This document shows positions 1 through 8,237 of a stretch of DNA of 34,909 nt, one piece after another. The stretch is from positions 1-34,909 of the forward strand of contig JALHMY010000101.1 in the NCBI GenBank assembly GCA_022843805.1, given 5' to 3'. The position numbers were made by a program, and so were the translations under genes. The DNA comes from Fuerstiella sp. (lineage in GTDB: Bacteria; Planctomycetota; Planctomycetia; Planctomycetales; Planctomycetaceae). Each line of letters opens with the position of its first letter. Positions within the stretch are counted from its first letter, which is position 1. A model generated the notes under the pieces. The model was not told the origin of the DNA. It worked only from the letters and a program-made list of their open reading frames with translations, and did no database searches.

Positions 1-230
1 GCTCACGCAATGAGAAGGCTTTCTTCTACATGGTTGCAGCTATTCTCGGTATCTCTCTAAAATTTTGCTGACCTTTAATTTTTCCGAGGTCGTCATAAAT
101 GACGGTTCTGGAACAGTGGGGCAGTTTGTGGTGAATCCAGATCCAACTGCCAGTCAATACGTTGCCCCGAAAGTGACCGATATTACCTTCAGCAACACCG
201 CACAATTGTCGCCAGTCACGGCATAACCAA

Positions 231-322
231 TGAGCCCAGGTTTGGAAACTACAATACACGGGCTCAACGCAACGCCTTCAGACGCCTGATGCACCACGCT
301 GTAGTTTTCAAACCTGGGCTCA
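231..322. repeat. Imperfect inverted repeat inside R1
   Basis: The arm at 231-253 (starting TGAGCCCAGGTTTG) pairs with 300-322 with a single mismatch, around a loop of 46 bases. The same structure is present in the second copy of R1 at 2125-2216 with more mismatches. It could form a hairpin in RNA or a cruciform in DNA. Confidence 0.75.
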
Positions 323-396
323 ACCGACACAGGGTCGGTTGGGGCCGGAAATCCTGCTGGTCTTGTGCCCGCGATGTTCAGGTTGCAGGTGGTTGT

Positions 397-438
397 CCAC
401 AGCAGGCTGTGGACTGGAAAGCGGCAGCAGGCTGCCGC
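397..438. repeat. Paired short hairpins with 2-nt loops (REP-like)
   Basis: CCACAGC-AG-GCTGTGG at 397-412 is followed after eight bases by GCGGCAGC-AG-GCTGCCGC at 421-438. Both stems are perfect and both have the same AG loop. The pair is conserved in R1 copy 2 at 2291-2306 and 2315-2332. No transposase that might mobilise them is in the window. Confidence 0.75.
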
Positions 439-470
439 AGTCCAGGAGAAGACCGAATCTCCCATCGGTG

Positions 471-613
471 CCAGTTTCGGGGTGACAACTCCAGCCGCCG
501 CCAGTAAACTGGCAGCCGCTGCCGAGTGCTCGTGATTGATTCCGCATAGGGCCGATCACTATTACCGGCCCCCTTGCACCCAGTCCACAAAGCGGAAAAG
601 TTCAACGCACGAT
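471..613. repeat. Direct repeat R2, copy A
   Basis: This roughly 142-bp segment matches 1749-1890 with scattered substitutions and one single-base indel. The 3' part, around CACAAAGCGGAAAAGTTCAA, is nearly identical. It is more diverged than R1. In copy B, R2 abuts R1 almost directly (1890/1895); in copy A it follows R1 after 21 bases. Confidence 0.8.
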
Positions 614-679
614 CCATGCGTCGGATAATCGCCAGACGCATCGATCGCAATTCGTTTAGGCAGAAGAGGATGCACCAGT

Positions 680-1117
680 ATGAGCCGTCATGCTTTGGGA
701 TTGGCCCTGCTGAACATTGCCGGGGTACTGGTCATCCTCGGGGCGCTGTACGACCTGCTCGTGCCATCCGTACCACTGAACCATCTTGTTTATCTGGGCG
801 CGGTTGATGAACAACTTGACTTGCGGTATGCCCAACTGGACCTGGCTATGCTTCGGTCGATCGGCGGATGCCTGTTGGCCATCGGAGCGACCACGCTGGT
901 GCTAACCAACGGCCCAATCCGGCGCGGGGAAACATGGGCGCGTTTCACCGTAGCCATTCTGGTGGGGGTGTCCGAAGGCAACAACGCCTACCGGATGTTC
1001 CCGTTCGATTCGCCCTGGTACGGTCCCCTCGGTTTTGCTGTACTCGCCGTCGCTGGGGCGACGCTGGTGGGCGACGTGGCATCTGCCACAGAGCGTGGCG
1101 AAATCGCTAACCAATAA
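680..1117 (+). CDS. Small hypothetical membrane protein
   Basis: The product has 145 residues with about four hydrophobic segments (roughly residues 5-27, 58-77, 86-100 and 112-132), so it is probably an inner-membrane protein. A purine-rich AGGA lies about nine bases upstream of the ATG. I recognise no family with confidence. A repeated acidic/aromatic stretch around residues 38-52 and a GNNAYR-like motif near residue 100 are the only notable parts. It sits alone between R2 copy A and a decayed IS91-type transposase, so it may be accessory DNA carried within the repeat-flanked patch. Its codon use and length still look like a real gene. Confidence 0.7.
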   Translation: MSRHALGLALLNIAGVLVILGALYDLLVPSVPLNHLVYLGAVDEQLDLRYAQLDLAMLRSIGGCLLAIGATTLVLTNGPIRRGETWARFTVAILVGVSEGNNAYRMFPFDSPWYGPLGFAVLAVAGATLVGDVASATERGEIANQ

Positions 1118-1748
1118 GCCTTTGACTTCGCGTTGGCGGATAGTGAGCGTGGAATGATCGAGAGGCAGTGATGGTGGTTCGCGGCAGCGGTCAGGAAGGC
1201 GTCAAGCCGAAGGGTTTCGAGAAGGCTTTGTTCAGGAAGCCTGGTGAAATCAGGGCGGTCGATGGATCGCGGCTCGCGAGTGCATATCGGATAAAGCAAT
1301 CCGCCCTCCGCAGTTTTTGCAGCGAATCCAGCTCTGAACACGTTCGGGCTGTGGAGCCACTCCACTTCCAGGCCAGTATGTCCAGCCTCGAAACTGCCAG
1401 ACCAGCCACTTCACGCGATCCTGCGTGGTCCTGGAATTCGACGCCATCCAGCCATCGTGCCGGACCTTTCGAAATCCCTTCGGCAGCACATGCTGCAGTG
1501 CCGTTTCGGCGAGCGGCCGGTGTGAACCGGCCGGTACAATCATGAGACAACAACGCAACGCATCACCCATCCGTGCTCGATTTTCCTGAGCAGCGGACCT
1601 TGTCCTGCTGCGCCCAGTCCGCCGAGTGAGCGTACTCCTGCTGTCGACGGGCATGGATGTCACCTCCGAACGCGGCCTGATCATCCCGAGTCGTCCTGCG
1701 GCCACAACACAGACAGCATCGTCGTCGCGAACGAATCTTTACTCAGTC
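1118..1748. other. Gene-poor segment holding only the IS91 relic
   Basis: Apart from the transposase tail on the minus strand, I see no credible gene here. Open frames on the plus strand (for example 1168-1545) lack family resemblance and lie antisense to the transposase remnant. Confidence 0.6.
1250..1540 (-). pseudogene. IS91-family transposase C-terminal remnant
   Basis: The minus strand carries an open stretch reading ...LQHVLPKGFRKVRHDGW..., followed by a basic region and then a RCKNCGG zinc-type motif near its end. This matches the end of Y2/IS91-type transposases, where a HVLPxGFxxVRxxG block is followed by a Cys-x2-Cys motif. The N-terminal catalytic part, including the HUH and tyrosine motifs, is absent. 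The frame upstream of about 1516 no longer resembles the family, so this is a truncated relic. It lies between the two R2 copies, in the arrangement R1-R2-gene-IS91 relic-R2-R1. Family assignment is from remembered motifs, not a search. Confidence 0.65.
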
Positions 1749-1890
1749 CCAGTTTCCGGGTGACAACCCCGGCCGCCACCGGTAAACTGCCAGTCACCGC
1801 CGAGTGCGCGTGATTGATTCCGCATAGGTCCGATCGCCATCACCAGCCCGTTGCACCCAATCCACAAAGCGGAAAAGTTCAACGCACGAT
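1749..1890. repeat. Direct repeat R2, copy B
   Basis: This is the second copy of the segment at 471-613, in the same orientation. It ends four bases before R1 copy 2 begins, which suggests that R2-R1 is the ancestral unit order. Copy A would then belong to a neighbouring tandem unit. Confidence 0.8.
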
Positions 1891-1894
1891 CGAT

Positions 1895-2343
1895 GCTCAC
1901 GCAATGAGAAGGCTTTCTTCTACATGGTTGCAGCTATTCTCGGTATCTCTCTAAAATTTTGCTGACCTTTAATTTTTCCGAGGTCGTCATAAATGACGGT
2001 TCTGGAACAGTGGAGCAGTTTGTGGTGAATCCAGATCCAACTGCCAGTCAATATGTTGCCCCGAAAGTGACCGATATTACCTTCAGCAACACCGCACAAT
2101 TGTCGCCAGTCACGGCATAACCAATGAGCCCAGGTTTGGAAACTACAATACACGGGCTCGACGCAACGTCTTCAGACGCCTGATGCATTACGCTATAGTT
2201 TTCAAACCCTGGCTCAACCGACACAGGGTCGGTTGGGGCCGGAAATCCTGCTGGTCTTGTGCCCGCGATGTTCAGGTTGCAAGTGGTTGTCCACAGCAGG
2301 CTGTGGACTCGAAAGCGGCAGCAGGCTGCCGCAGTCCAGGAGA
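1895..2343. repeat. Long direct repeat R1, copy 2
   Basis: This copy repeats 1-449 in the same orientation. Similarity stops at 2343 (449 in copy 1), where unrelated sequences follow. It carries the same paired two-base-loop hairpins (2291-2306, 2315-2332). The differences include several that weaken the long inverted repeat, so that structure is not under strict constraint. Confidence 0.9.
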
Positions 2344-2493
2344 GCTGAACGGAAATCGGCAATCTGCGGCCGACACCGTTTGCGTCGTACTCAAATCTCC
2401 TCGCGATCGACTCGTCTCATTTGAGATCCGATGCTTTGGCGACGTCACAACCGTCGATGATCCGGAAACCTCTGCTGCTGGCAAGGGAAAACA

Positions 2494-3099
2494 TTATGGG
2501 ATCAAAGGGCGACGACGAGCCCACACAACTCCGATAAGACCCAACCCCCACATCATAACAGAGGTGGCTTCCGGGACAGCAGCAACAAGGCCATTCACCT
2601 CCACCACACCAAGAACAAAGTCAGAACCCGGAAAATTGTAGATATCGTGCCATTGGCCGGGCACGTACCAGTTCGCGGCAATGCCAGCATACTGTTGTCG
2701 CGTATCCCCGACGATGGGTTCTCCGGGAATCCAGTTGGTATAGCCGGGAGTTTCGCCACTGACCCAGACAAAGTTTCCTTCTGAGGCTGTGTCGCTATAT
2801 CCAATGAACAGGGAGATGCGATCGATCAGGTGAGGATAGTACGTCGCGTGATAGGCAACGGCCAGTGGAGCAAAAGTATTGAAAACAAACGCATCCTCCG
2901 CGGCGTCGTTGATCGTCACCAAATGGCCTCCCAGAGAAACGGCTTCGGCCTCTGCTTCATCCCACCATTTGATTCCGTCCGAATCCAGCAAATAGTACGT
3001 GTTGCCGTTGTAGACGGCTGATGCTATGTAGCCGGCCTGCAGGTGTTCTGAGGTCGCAATAAGTAGTGCGGCTGCAATCAGGAAATGATTGAACTTCAT
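2494..3099 (-). CDS. Secreted C-type-lectin-like protein with PEP-CTERM-like tail
   Basis: The protein has 202 residues. A signal peptide (MKFNHFLIAAALLIATSEHLQA) is followed by a C-type-lectin-like domain: WWDEAEAEAVSLGGHLVTI, then FIGY and WVSGE, then YTNWIPGEP and a WHD near its end. The C-terminus has VPEA, a hydrophobic stretch and WARRR, the layout of PEP-CTERM sorting signals. The mature part contains no cysteine, although classical lectin domains use disulfides. The open frame extends 66 codons upstream of this start, but the signal peptide and a purine-rich GGGAAG favour 3099. It lies downstream of the DadA-like gene on the same strand with a 268-bp gap, so it is probably transcribed separately. 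The ligand is unknown. Confidence 0.85.
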   Translation of the reverse strand: MKFNHFLIAAALLIATSEHLQAGYIASAVYNGNTYYLLDSDGIKWWDEAEAEAVSLGGHLVTINDAAEDAFVFNTFAPLAVAYHATYYPHLIDRISLFIGYSDTASEGNFVWVSGETPGYTNWIPGEPIVGDTRQQYAGIAANWYVPGQWHDIYNFPGSDFVLGVVEVNGLVAAVPEATSVMMWGLGLIGVVWARRRPLIP

Positions 3100-3367
3100 C
3101 TGTCTTCCCTCGGTCATTTTTTCGCGGGTTATGAAATGAAAACTCGATCCCCATACGCGCCTCAACAGGGCTCTGCTGAGGCACCCGGGACCTGTTTTGG
3201 CAGGGAGCCTCGGTATAATGCGTAATTTGAGACCGCAGCCCCCAGGAGAAAAATGCCGAGAAATCAAAAATTCCGGAAAATTCCGGTTCAACGACAAACG
3301 GCGAATTCCGGACGAAAACTCACCACCAGTTCAGCTCCATCGGAGCCCACGGGGTATTGAACCGTAC

Positions 3368-4621
3368 TTACCGACCAATGCGAAAGGGTTTCAGATCGAT
3401 GTGGGTTGGCTTGTTGTCCAGCATCTCGGTCACCAGTTTGCCTGTGGATGTTCCCATCGAAATCCCCAGCATGTTGTGGCCGGCAGCAACCCAGACATTA
3501 CTGTACCGGGGAGACCGGTCAATGTAAGGTTTGCCGTCCCATGTCATGGGGCGCCAGCCATACCATTCTTCTTCCACAGGTTCCGCAGTTGCTTCATGCA
3601 GATACTGAGCTGCCCCCGTGCGAAGATAGCTGAGTCGTTTGGGGTTCAGCCGAGTATCATAGCCGGCAAACTCCATCGTACTGCCCACTCGGTATCCCGC
3701 CTCAAATGGAGTGATCGCCACATGACACTCTTCCAGGATCATCGGATACCGTGGACAAAGTTTCGGACGGGCCATCGTGATGGAGTAACCCTTGCCCGGC
3801 TGGATCGGGATTCGACAACCCAGCTGCTCGTTCAGGAACGGAGTCCACGATCCGGTGCACACGACGAACTCGTCGCCCGAAATCTGTTGTCCGGATGCGG
3901 TGACCGCGGATGCTCGTCCGCCAGCCGGAACAAAGCCCGTCACTTCGCATTTTTCAATGATCTTCACACCTCGTTCCAGCAGAATCCTTTTCATTTCGCT
4001 CATCAGGCGATCCGGCCTCAGGTGTGAATCGATCTCGTACAGCCATGCGCCCGCCAGTCCCGGTTTCAACGCGGGCTCAAAAGATGTCAGAGCATCGCTG
4101 CCTTCCAGCGGGGTTGCTGCGACACCAAAATTGTCCCGAAGCCATCGGTCAGACTCGCGATAATGTTCAAACTCATGCTTGTCCCGAAAAACGAACAGGA
4201 GCCCATCTCGTTTGAATTCAACCTGCAGATTTTCTTTCGCAATCACCTCCCGGTAGAGAGCAGCTGCCGAATGCAGCAGCGCATGGCGGGCGTGACCGGC
4301 TTCCAGCATGTCCCGCTGATTACAGCGTGAGGCGAATTTCAGCATCCAACCCCAGAATGAAAGCGACAATCGCGGCTGAATTCTGAGAGCTCGCTGAGTC
4401 GTGAACATGCCTTTGATGCCGTTCATGATCTGCCCGGGCCGGGGCAGTGGCATCACATGGCTGGGACTTACGTAGCCACAATTTCCGTGAGAACAACCTT
4501 TGCCGAAAAGTCCCTTATCGACAATCGTGACCTGACGGCCAGTCTGCTGCAGATAGTATGCGGTAAACGCGCCAATGACCCCGCCACCAACAATGACGGT
4601 CTGCTTAGCCTGTTGTGTCAT
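3368..4621 (-). CDS. FAD-dependent D-amino acid dehydrogenase-like oxidoreductase
   Basis: The product has 417 residues, the usual length for DadA-type enzymes of the DAO family. The N-terminus has the FAD-binding Rossmann motif (VIVGGGVIGAFTAYYL) with an acidic residue at the end of strand two. A second FAD-contacting element lies near the C-terminus (VWVAAGHNMLGISMGT). Such enzymes oxidise D-amino acids, or related substrates such as sarcosine or hydroxyproline, and pass electrons to the respiratory chain or oxygen. The substrate cannot be told from sequence, and no racemase or proline-pathway gene is adjacent. It starts with ATG and appears to be a single-gene unit, with a 400-bp gap containing a MITE-like element upstream. 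Confidence 0.88.
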   Translation of the reverse strand: MTQQAKQTVIVGGGVIGAFTAYYLQQTGRQVTIVDKGLFGKGCSHGNCGYVSPSHVMPLPRPGQIMNGIKGMFTTQRALRIQPRLSLSFWGWMLKFASRCNQRDMLEAGHARHALLHSAAALYREVIAKENLQVEFKRDGLLFVFRDKHEFEHYRESDRWLRDNFGVAATPLEGSDALTSFEPALKPGLAGAWLYEIDSHLRPDRLMSEMKRILLERGVKIIEKCEVTGFVPAGGRASAVTASGQQISGDEFVVCTGSWTPFLNEQLGCRIPIQPGKGYSITMARPKLCPRYPMILEECHVAITPFEAGYRVGSTMEFAGYDTRLNPKRLSYLRTGAAQYLHEATAEPVEEEWYGWRPMTWDGKPYIDRSPRYSNVWVAAGHNMLGISMGTSTGKLVTEMLDNKPTHIDLKPFRIGR

Positions 4622-4854
4622 AGGAATGCTTCCAGGAATGCCGGCCGGATCCGCCCTCAGGACGTCCCGCTTTCAACATTCCGCGTTACACTGATGATGT
4701 CAAATGGATTTCATTGCTGAACGTTTCTGCCCGGTTACCGAAAAACGTTCAGGGAGCAGTTTTGCTCGACATTTCGATCGACTTTGCGGTCGGCACCGGA
4801 CAGTAACACGGAATGCCGGGCGGCGAAAGAGTCAGCGCGGCAGTCTCACGACTG

Positions 4855-4863
4855 AGCACAGAC
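4855..4863. repeat. Left target-site duplication of MITE-like element
   Basis: AGCACAGAC directly abuts the left terminal inverted repeat and is repeated exactly at 4980-4988 directly after the right one. Confidence 0.75.
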
Positions 4864-4979
4864 CCAATGGCGTGGACTTAAGCATCGTGCGGATTGCCAT
4901 AGTCGTTTTTCGCTCCGCGAAAACACCCGAAAACGCTACTTTCGCGGAGCGAACGGCGACAATAAGTCCACGCCATTGG
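4864..4979. mobile_element. MITE-like non-autonomous element, 17-bp TIRs
   Basis: This 116-bp element is bounded by perfect 17-bp terminal inverted repeats: CCAATGGCGTGGACTTA at 4864-4880 and its reverse complement at 4963-4979. A second inverted pair lies inside (CGCTCCGCGAAA at 4911-4922 against 4940-4951). It is flanked by an exact 9-bp direct repeat, as expected for a transposition footprint. It is too short for a transposase. A 9-bp duplication is typical of some IS4- and IS5-group elements, but I cannot assign the parent element. Confidence 0.75.
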
Positions 4980-4988
4980 AGCACAGAC
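4980..4988. repeat. Right target-site duplication of MITE-like element
   Basis: This is the second exact copy of AGCACAGAC, directly after the right terminal inverted repeat. The match can be stretched by one further base (C), but nine bases gives symmetric element ends. Confidence 0.75.
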
Positions 4989-5030
4989 CGCCAGAGGCGC
5001 AGAATCAGGGGTTTTGCCGGCATTCGGAAG

Positions 5031-8000
5031 TCAGTCTCTTGAACCAGGTGTGACTTTCATCATCACCTCTTTACCTTTTCGGCTGACAACGATTTCCACT
5101 TCCTGACCGATTTTCAGAGCCTCAATCGCATACGTGTAGTCGTAGATGTTTTCAATCTTCTTTCCAGCCAGCTTTACGATCACATCTCCGCCACGAACTC
5201 CGGCCTTGTCAGCCGGGGCTCCTTTGGCAACGCCCGACAGCAGCACGCCCTTAACATCCGACTCTGCATAATCCGGAATCGAACCCAGATAAGCCCGCAA
5301 TGCGGCACGACGCTGACCTTCTTTGGGTCTGTCCTGAGCCAGATATGCGGGAGGACGTTCGTCGCTGACCAGCTGCCGACAAACAAGGCTCATCAGATGA
5401 GCAACTCGGGAGATGCCTTCGTAGTTCAGTTTCTCCGGAGTATCGCGGGGAGTATGGTATTCGCCATGATTGCCGGTGAATGCTGACAAAATGGGTACTC
5501 CATGCATGAAAAAAATGCTGGCGTCTGTGGGAATGTAGCTGTCCTCCTGAAGACTCAGCTGCAGACCGAGCGGAACATTGGCCTGCTCCACAAGCCTCTG
5601 CCATGCAGCGGAAGAACCTGTGCCCTGAAGGACCAGTTTTTCCTGCAGACGTCCGACCATATCCATATTCAGGCAGGCGGCGATGTAAAGATTCAGGCCT
5701 CCTGTATTTGGCCCCGTTTCATCGGCCTTTTGCTTCTCAGCCTTTTCTTTTTCTGCATCCTCCTGCGTTGCTGACGGAGCAGGATCTGCTGGCTCAGGTT
5801 CGGGTTTCTGTTCTTCCGCTTCACCACCGGCCGCGGCAGCGTGCTGGCTGAACATCGTCTCAAGCTGCTTCACGTAATGACTGGACCCCAGCAGCCCAAG
5901 TTCCTCACCAGACCAGGCCGCAAACACAATATCCCGCCGACCTTCCAGCTTACCGCTTTCCTTCGCCTGCGCCATGGCTTCTGCAATCTGCAGCATCGCC
6001 GAGACACCGGAGGCATTGTCGTCGGCCCCATAGTGAATACCCGACTGTTCTTCATCCTTTGCGAGCGAATTTCCACTGGGACCGGTACCCAGATGATCGA
6101 TGTGTGCACCAACCACAACGATCTGGTGGGCCGGCTGTTCGTTCAGCTGCAGACGTCCCAGAACATTTCGCCCGGTCTTCTTTGTCTGCCGAATATCCAC
6201 GCTGGCGGAGATCTTCAATTCCGGAATGGGAAAACCCATGACCGGATCTCCTGCATCCATCTTCTTTTGAATTGCTGCGAGGTCTTTTCCATGACGACCA
6301 AGCCATTCAGTAACCACAGCATCGGTCACGCTGATGACAGGCAGGCTTGTGCCGGAAAGAGATCCATCGAACTGCAGCGGAATCATTTGCTCACGGACTC
6401 CCGATGTCGGTCCGCTCACCACAATCAAACCGCGGGCTCCCAGATCTCTCGCCTGCATTGCCTTGAATCGCAGGCTGGCAAATCGAGCCATGTATTGCCG
6501 TCGTTCTGCCGTGATGCCTTCAGGCATAAACCGAAAACAGACAACCCACTTGTCTTTCACGTCAAGATGCACGAACGAATCGTATTCCTCGAATCCGTCC
6601 CCGGCAGGCGCACGAATACCATATCCTGCGAAGACAGCTTCCGCTTCATCGAAGGAGCCGGTCTGTGAAAACGCCAGAGGTCGCCAGTCTTTGTCGATTG
6701 TCAGAGACTGATCACCGGCTGCCATTTTATTGTCGGGACCGACAGAAACGCCGGACGTGAATTCGAACTTTTGAAACCACGACCCATCATCCCCGGCAGG
6801 CTCAAACCCCAGAGTTTCAAAGTGCAGAGCCACATAGTTTGTTGCCAGCTGCTCTCCTTTGGTACCGGTCAGACGGCCGCCCAGTTCAGGGCGACAGAGA
6901 TACTCGACATGGCGGACAGCATCAGCCGGGGCGAATGCACCTCGAGCTTCCGGACTGCGCGCGGTGGTGGTCGAAGTGGGTTTCGATGCGGACTCAGGCG
7001 TGACGTCTGTCGGAAGCTCCAGCTGCTCCAGTGCGTGCCGATGGTTCCATTCTGCAAGGAAGATCTGCGACTGACTGGTCGCCGTACGATTTGTCGTCCA
7101 TGCCAGTTGTTCGCCGTCAGGAGTAAAAACAGGCAGGCCGTCGAACCCGGGTGTATGAGTGACTCGCACAGGTTCGTGTTTTCCGTCTGTATCAACCAGA
7201 TAAAGTTCGAAATTCGCAAAACCGTGTTTGTTTGTCGTGAAGATCAGATACCGTCCGCTGGGATGGTAGTAAGGAGCCCATGACATTGCTCCGATTCGGG
7301 TCAGTTGTTTCTGGTCGCTGCCATCGATATTCATGGTCATGATTTCGGCGGTCGCACCATCCTCTTTAAAACGGCGCCAGCAGATTCTTGTACCATCCGG
7401 ACTGAAGAAGGGTCCTCCATCATAGCCCGGAGATGTCGTCAGCCTTTTCACACCGGAACCATCTGCCTGCATCAGGTAGATCTCGTTGGCCCATGCGGGA
7501 TCCAGGTCAAATTTCCTTTGTTCATCCGGAGTCAGTGACTGCTCATACGCTGAGCGATTTGAAGCAAACGCGATCAGTTTTCCGTCGGGTGACCAGGACG
7601 CTTCGGCGTCATAACCCACTGTATCCGTGAGTTTTCGGCAGGATTTGTCAGCAGTACTGCATTCATAGATATCAAAGTACTGGTCGTAGTCCCATGAGTA
7701 CCGTCGTTCCTTGCCGGAAGCGCGGAGTGCGATCTCATCCTTCTGTTCCTGTACGGCATCCGGATCATCCTGTGTGGAAGCAAACAGTACTCGCTTTCCG
7801 TCCGGATGAATCCATGCGCATGTGGTCTTTCCGGTTCCCGGGGAAATTCGCTCTGTATCTCCCGTCTCCAGATCCATCAGATAGATCTGAAAGAACGGAT
7901 TTCCAGGTTCTCGTTCACTCTGAAAGATCATTTTCCGACCATCGGCGCTGAAGTAGCTTTCTCCGGCACGACGGCCTTCGAAGGTCAGCTGTCTCGAGCG

Positions 8001-8237
8001 GCGCAGGAACGCTCCTTCCAGCTTGATGGCTTCAGCGGGGCTGGATTCCGTAATATCAGCGTCCTGAACAGCTGACGATTCCTGAGCATTGACCGGCTTC
8101 GGGGCGTTCACCGGCTCCTGAGCATTCGCCGGGGTTATCCATGAATGCACGAGGCAAACGTTCGTGGCTGACGGCATCCAGGAAAAAACAACAGCCAGAA
8201 CGACAACAGAGAACTTTGGCATCAGTCTGAGCCTCAT
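5031..8237 (-). CDS. Secreted TolB-propeller / PA / M28 peptidase / PDZ protein
   Basis: The protein has about 1068 residues. After a signal peptide ending near ANAQE come six or so TolB/WD40-like repeats (roughly 65-390; SPDGKLIAFASN-type). A PA-like region (about 590-670) and an M28 zinc aminopeptidase domain follow. Its metal and catalytic motifs are visible: AHIDHLG (~710), DDNASG (~738), GEELGL (~777), NMDMVG (~858) and a late HGEYH (~923). A PDZ domain closes the protein (about 990-1065; GVRGGDVIV). A 40-odd-residue Glu/Lys/Pro/Ala-rich insertion interrupts the catalytic domain near 800-842. The frame starts with GTG at 8240, ATG at 8237, and another ATG at 8222 preceded by GAGG; the last is a real alternative. 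Likely role: extracytoplasmic breakdown of peptides. It is a single-gene unit. Confidence 0.9.
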   Translation of the reverse strand: MRLRLMPKFSVVVLAVVFSWMPSATNVCLVHSWITPANAQEPVNAPKPVNAQESSAVQDADITESSPAEAIKLEGAFLRRSRQLTFEGRRAGESYFSADGRKMIFQSEREPGNPFFQIYLMDLETGDTERISPGTGKTTCAWIHPDGKRVLFASTQDDPDAVQEQKDEIALRASGKERRYSWDYDQYFDIYECSTADKSCRKLTDTVGYDAEASWSPDGKLIAFASNRSAYEQSLTPDEQRKFDLDPAWANEIYLMQADGSGVKRLTTSPGYDGGPFFSPDGTRICWRRFKEDGATAEIMTMNIDGSDQKQLTRIGAMSWAPYYHPSGRYLIFTTNKHGFANFELYLVDTDGKHEPVRVTHTPGFDGLPVFTPDGEQLAWTTNRTATSQSQIFLAEWNHRHALEQLELPTDVTPESASKPTSTTTARSPEARGAFAPADAVRHVEYLCRPELGGRLTGTKGEQLATNYVALHFETLGFEPAGDDGSWFQKFEFTSGVSVGPDNKMAAGDQSLTIDKDWRPLAFSQTGSFDEAEAVFAGYGIRAPAGDGFEEYDSFVHLDVKDKWVVCFRFMPEGITAERRQYMARFASLRFKAMQARDLGARGLIVVSGPTSGVREQMIPLQFDGSLSGTSLPVISVTDAVVTEWLGRHGKDLAAIQKKMDAGDPVMGFPIPELKISASVDIRQTKKTGRNVLGRLQLNEQPAHQIVVVGAHIDHLGTGPSGNSLAKDEEQSGIHYGADDNASGVSAMLQIAEAMAQAKESGKLEGRRDIVFAAWSGEELGLLGSSHYVKQLETMFSQHAAAAGGEAEEQKPEPEPADPAPSATQEDAEKEKAEKQKADETGPNTGGLNLYIAACLNMDMVGRLQEKLVLQGTGSSAAWQRLVEQANVPLGLQLSLQEDSYIPTDASIFFMHGVPILSAFTGNHGEYHTPRDTPEKLNYEGISRVAHLMSLVCRQLVSDERPPAYLAQDRPKEGQRRAALRAYLGSIPDYAESDVKGVLLSGVAKGAPADKAGVRGGDVIVKLAGKKIENIYDYTYAIEALKIGQEVEIVVSRKGKEVMMKVTPGSRD

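Larger units (their letters stand above)
1..449. repeat. Long direct repeat R1, copy 1 (left edge cut by window)
   Basis: This block recurs at 1895-2343 with a constant offset of 1894 bases and only about a dozen substitutions by eye. The match begins at base 1, so the real repeat may extend further left. It contains a 23-bp inverted repeat (231-253 against 300-322, one mismatch) and two back-to-back hairpins with two-base loops (397-412 and 421-438). The plus frame from about 62 to 226 reads like a protein fragment (for example VVNPDPTAS) but ends at a stop. The minus frame is open in both copies across 154-465. I recognise no family in either frame, so I treat it as a non-coding or decayed repeated element. 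Confidence 0.9.
4622..5030. other. Intergenic region with MITE-like element
   Basis: There is no gene in these 409 bases. The only structure seen is the 116-bp inverted-repeat element at 4864-4979 with its flanking duplication. The first 240 bases are the presumed promoter region of the oxidoreductase gene, without a clear motif. Confidence 0.7.

Noticed and set aside
4864..4979. Rho-independent terminator for the peptidase gene
   Set aside because: The hairpin has no T run and is flanked by a direct duplication, so a transposon footprint is the better reading, though it may still affect transcription.
5841..6668. Long plus-strand frame antisense to the peptidase gene
   Set aside because: It is a shadow of a gene with clear domains on the other strand and shows no family resemblance.
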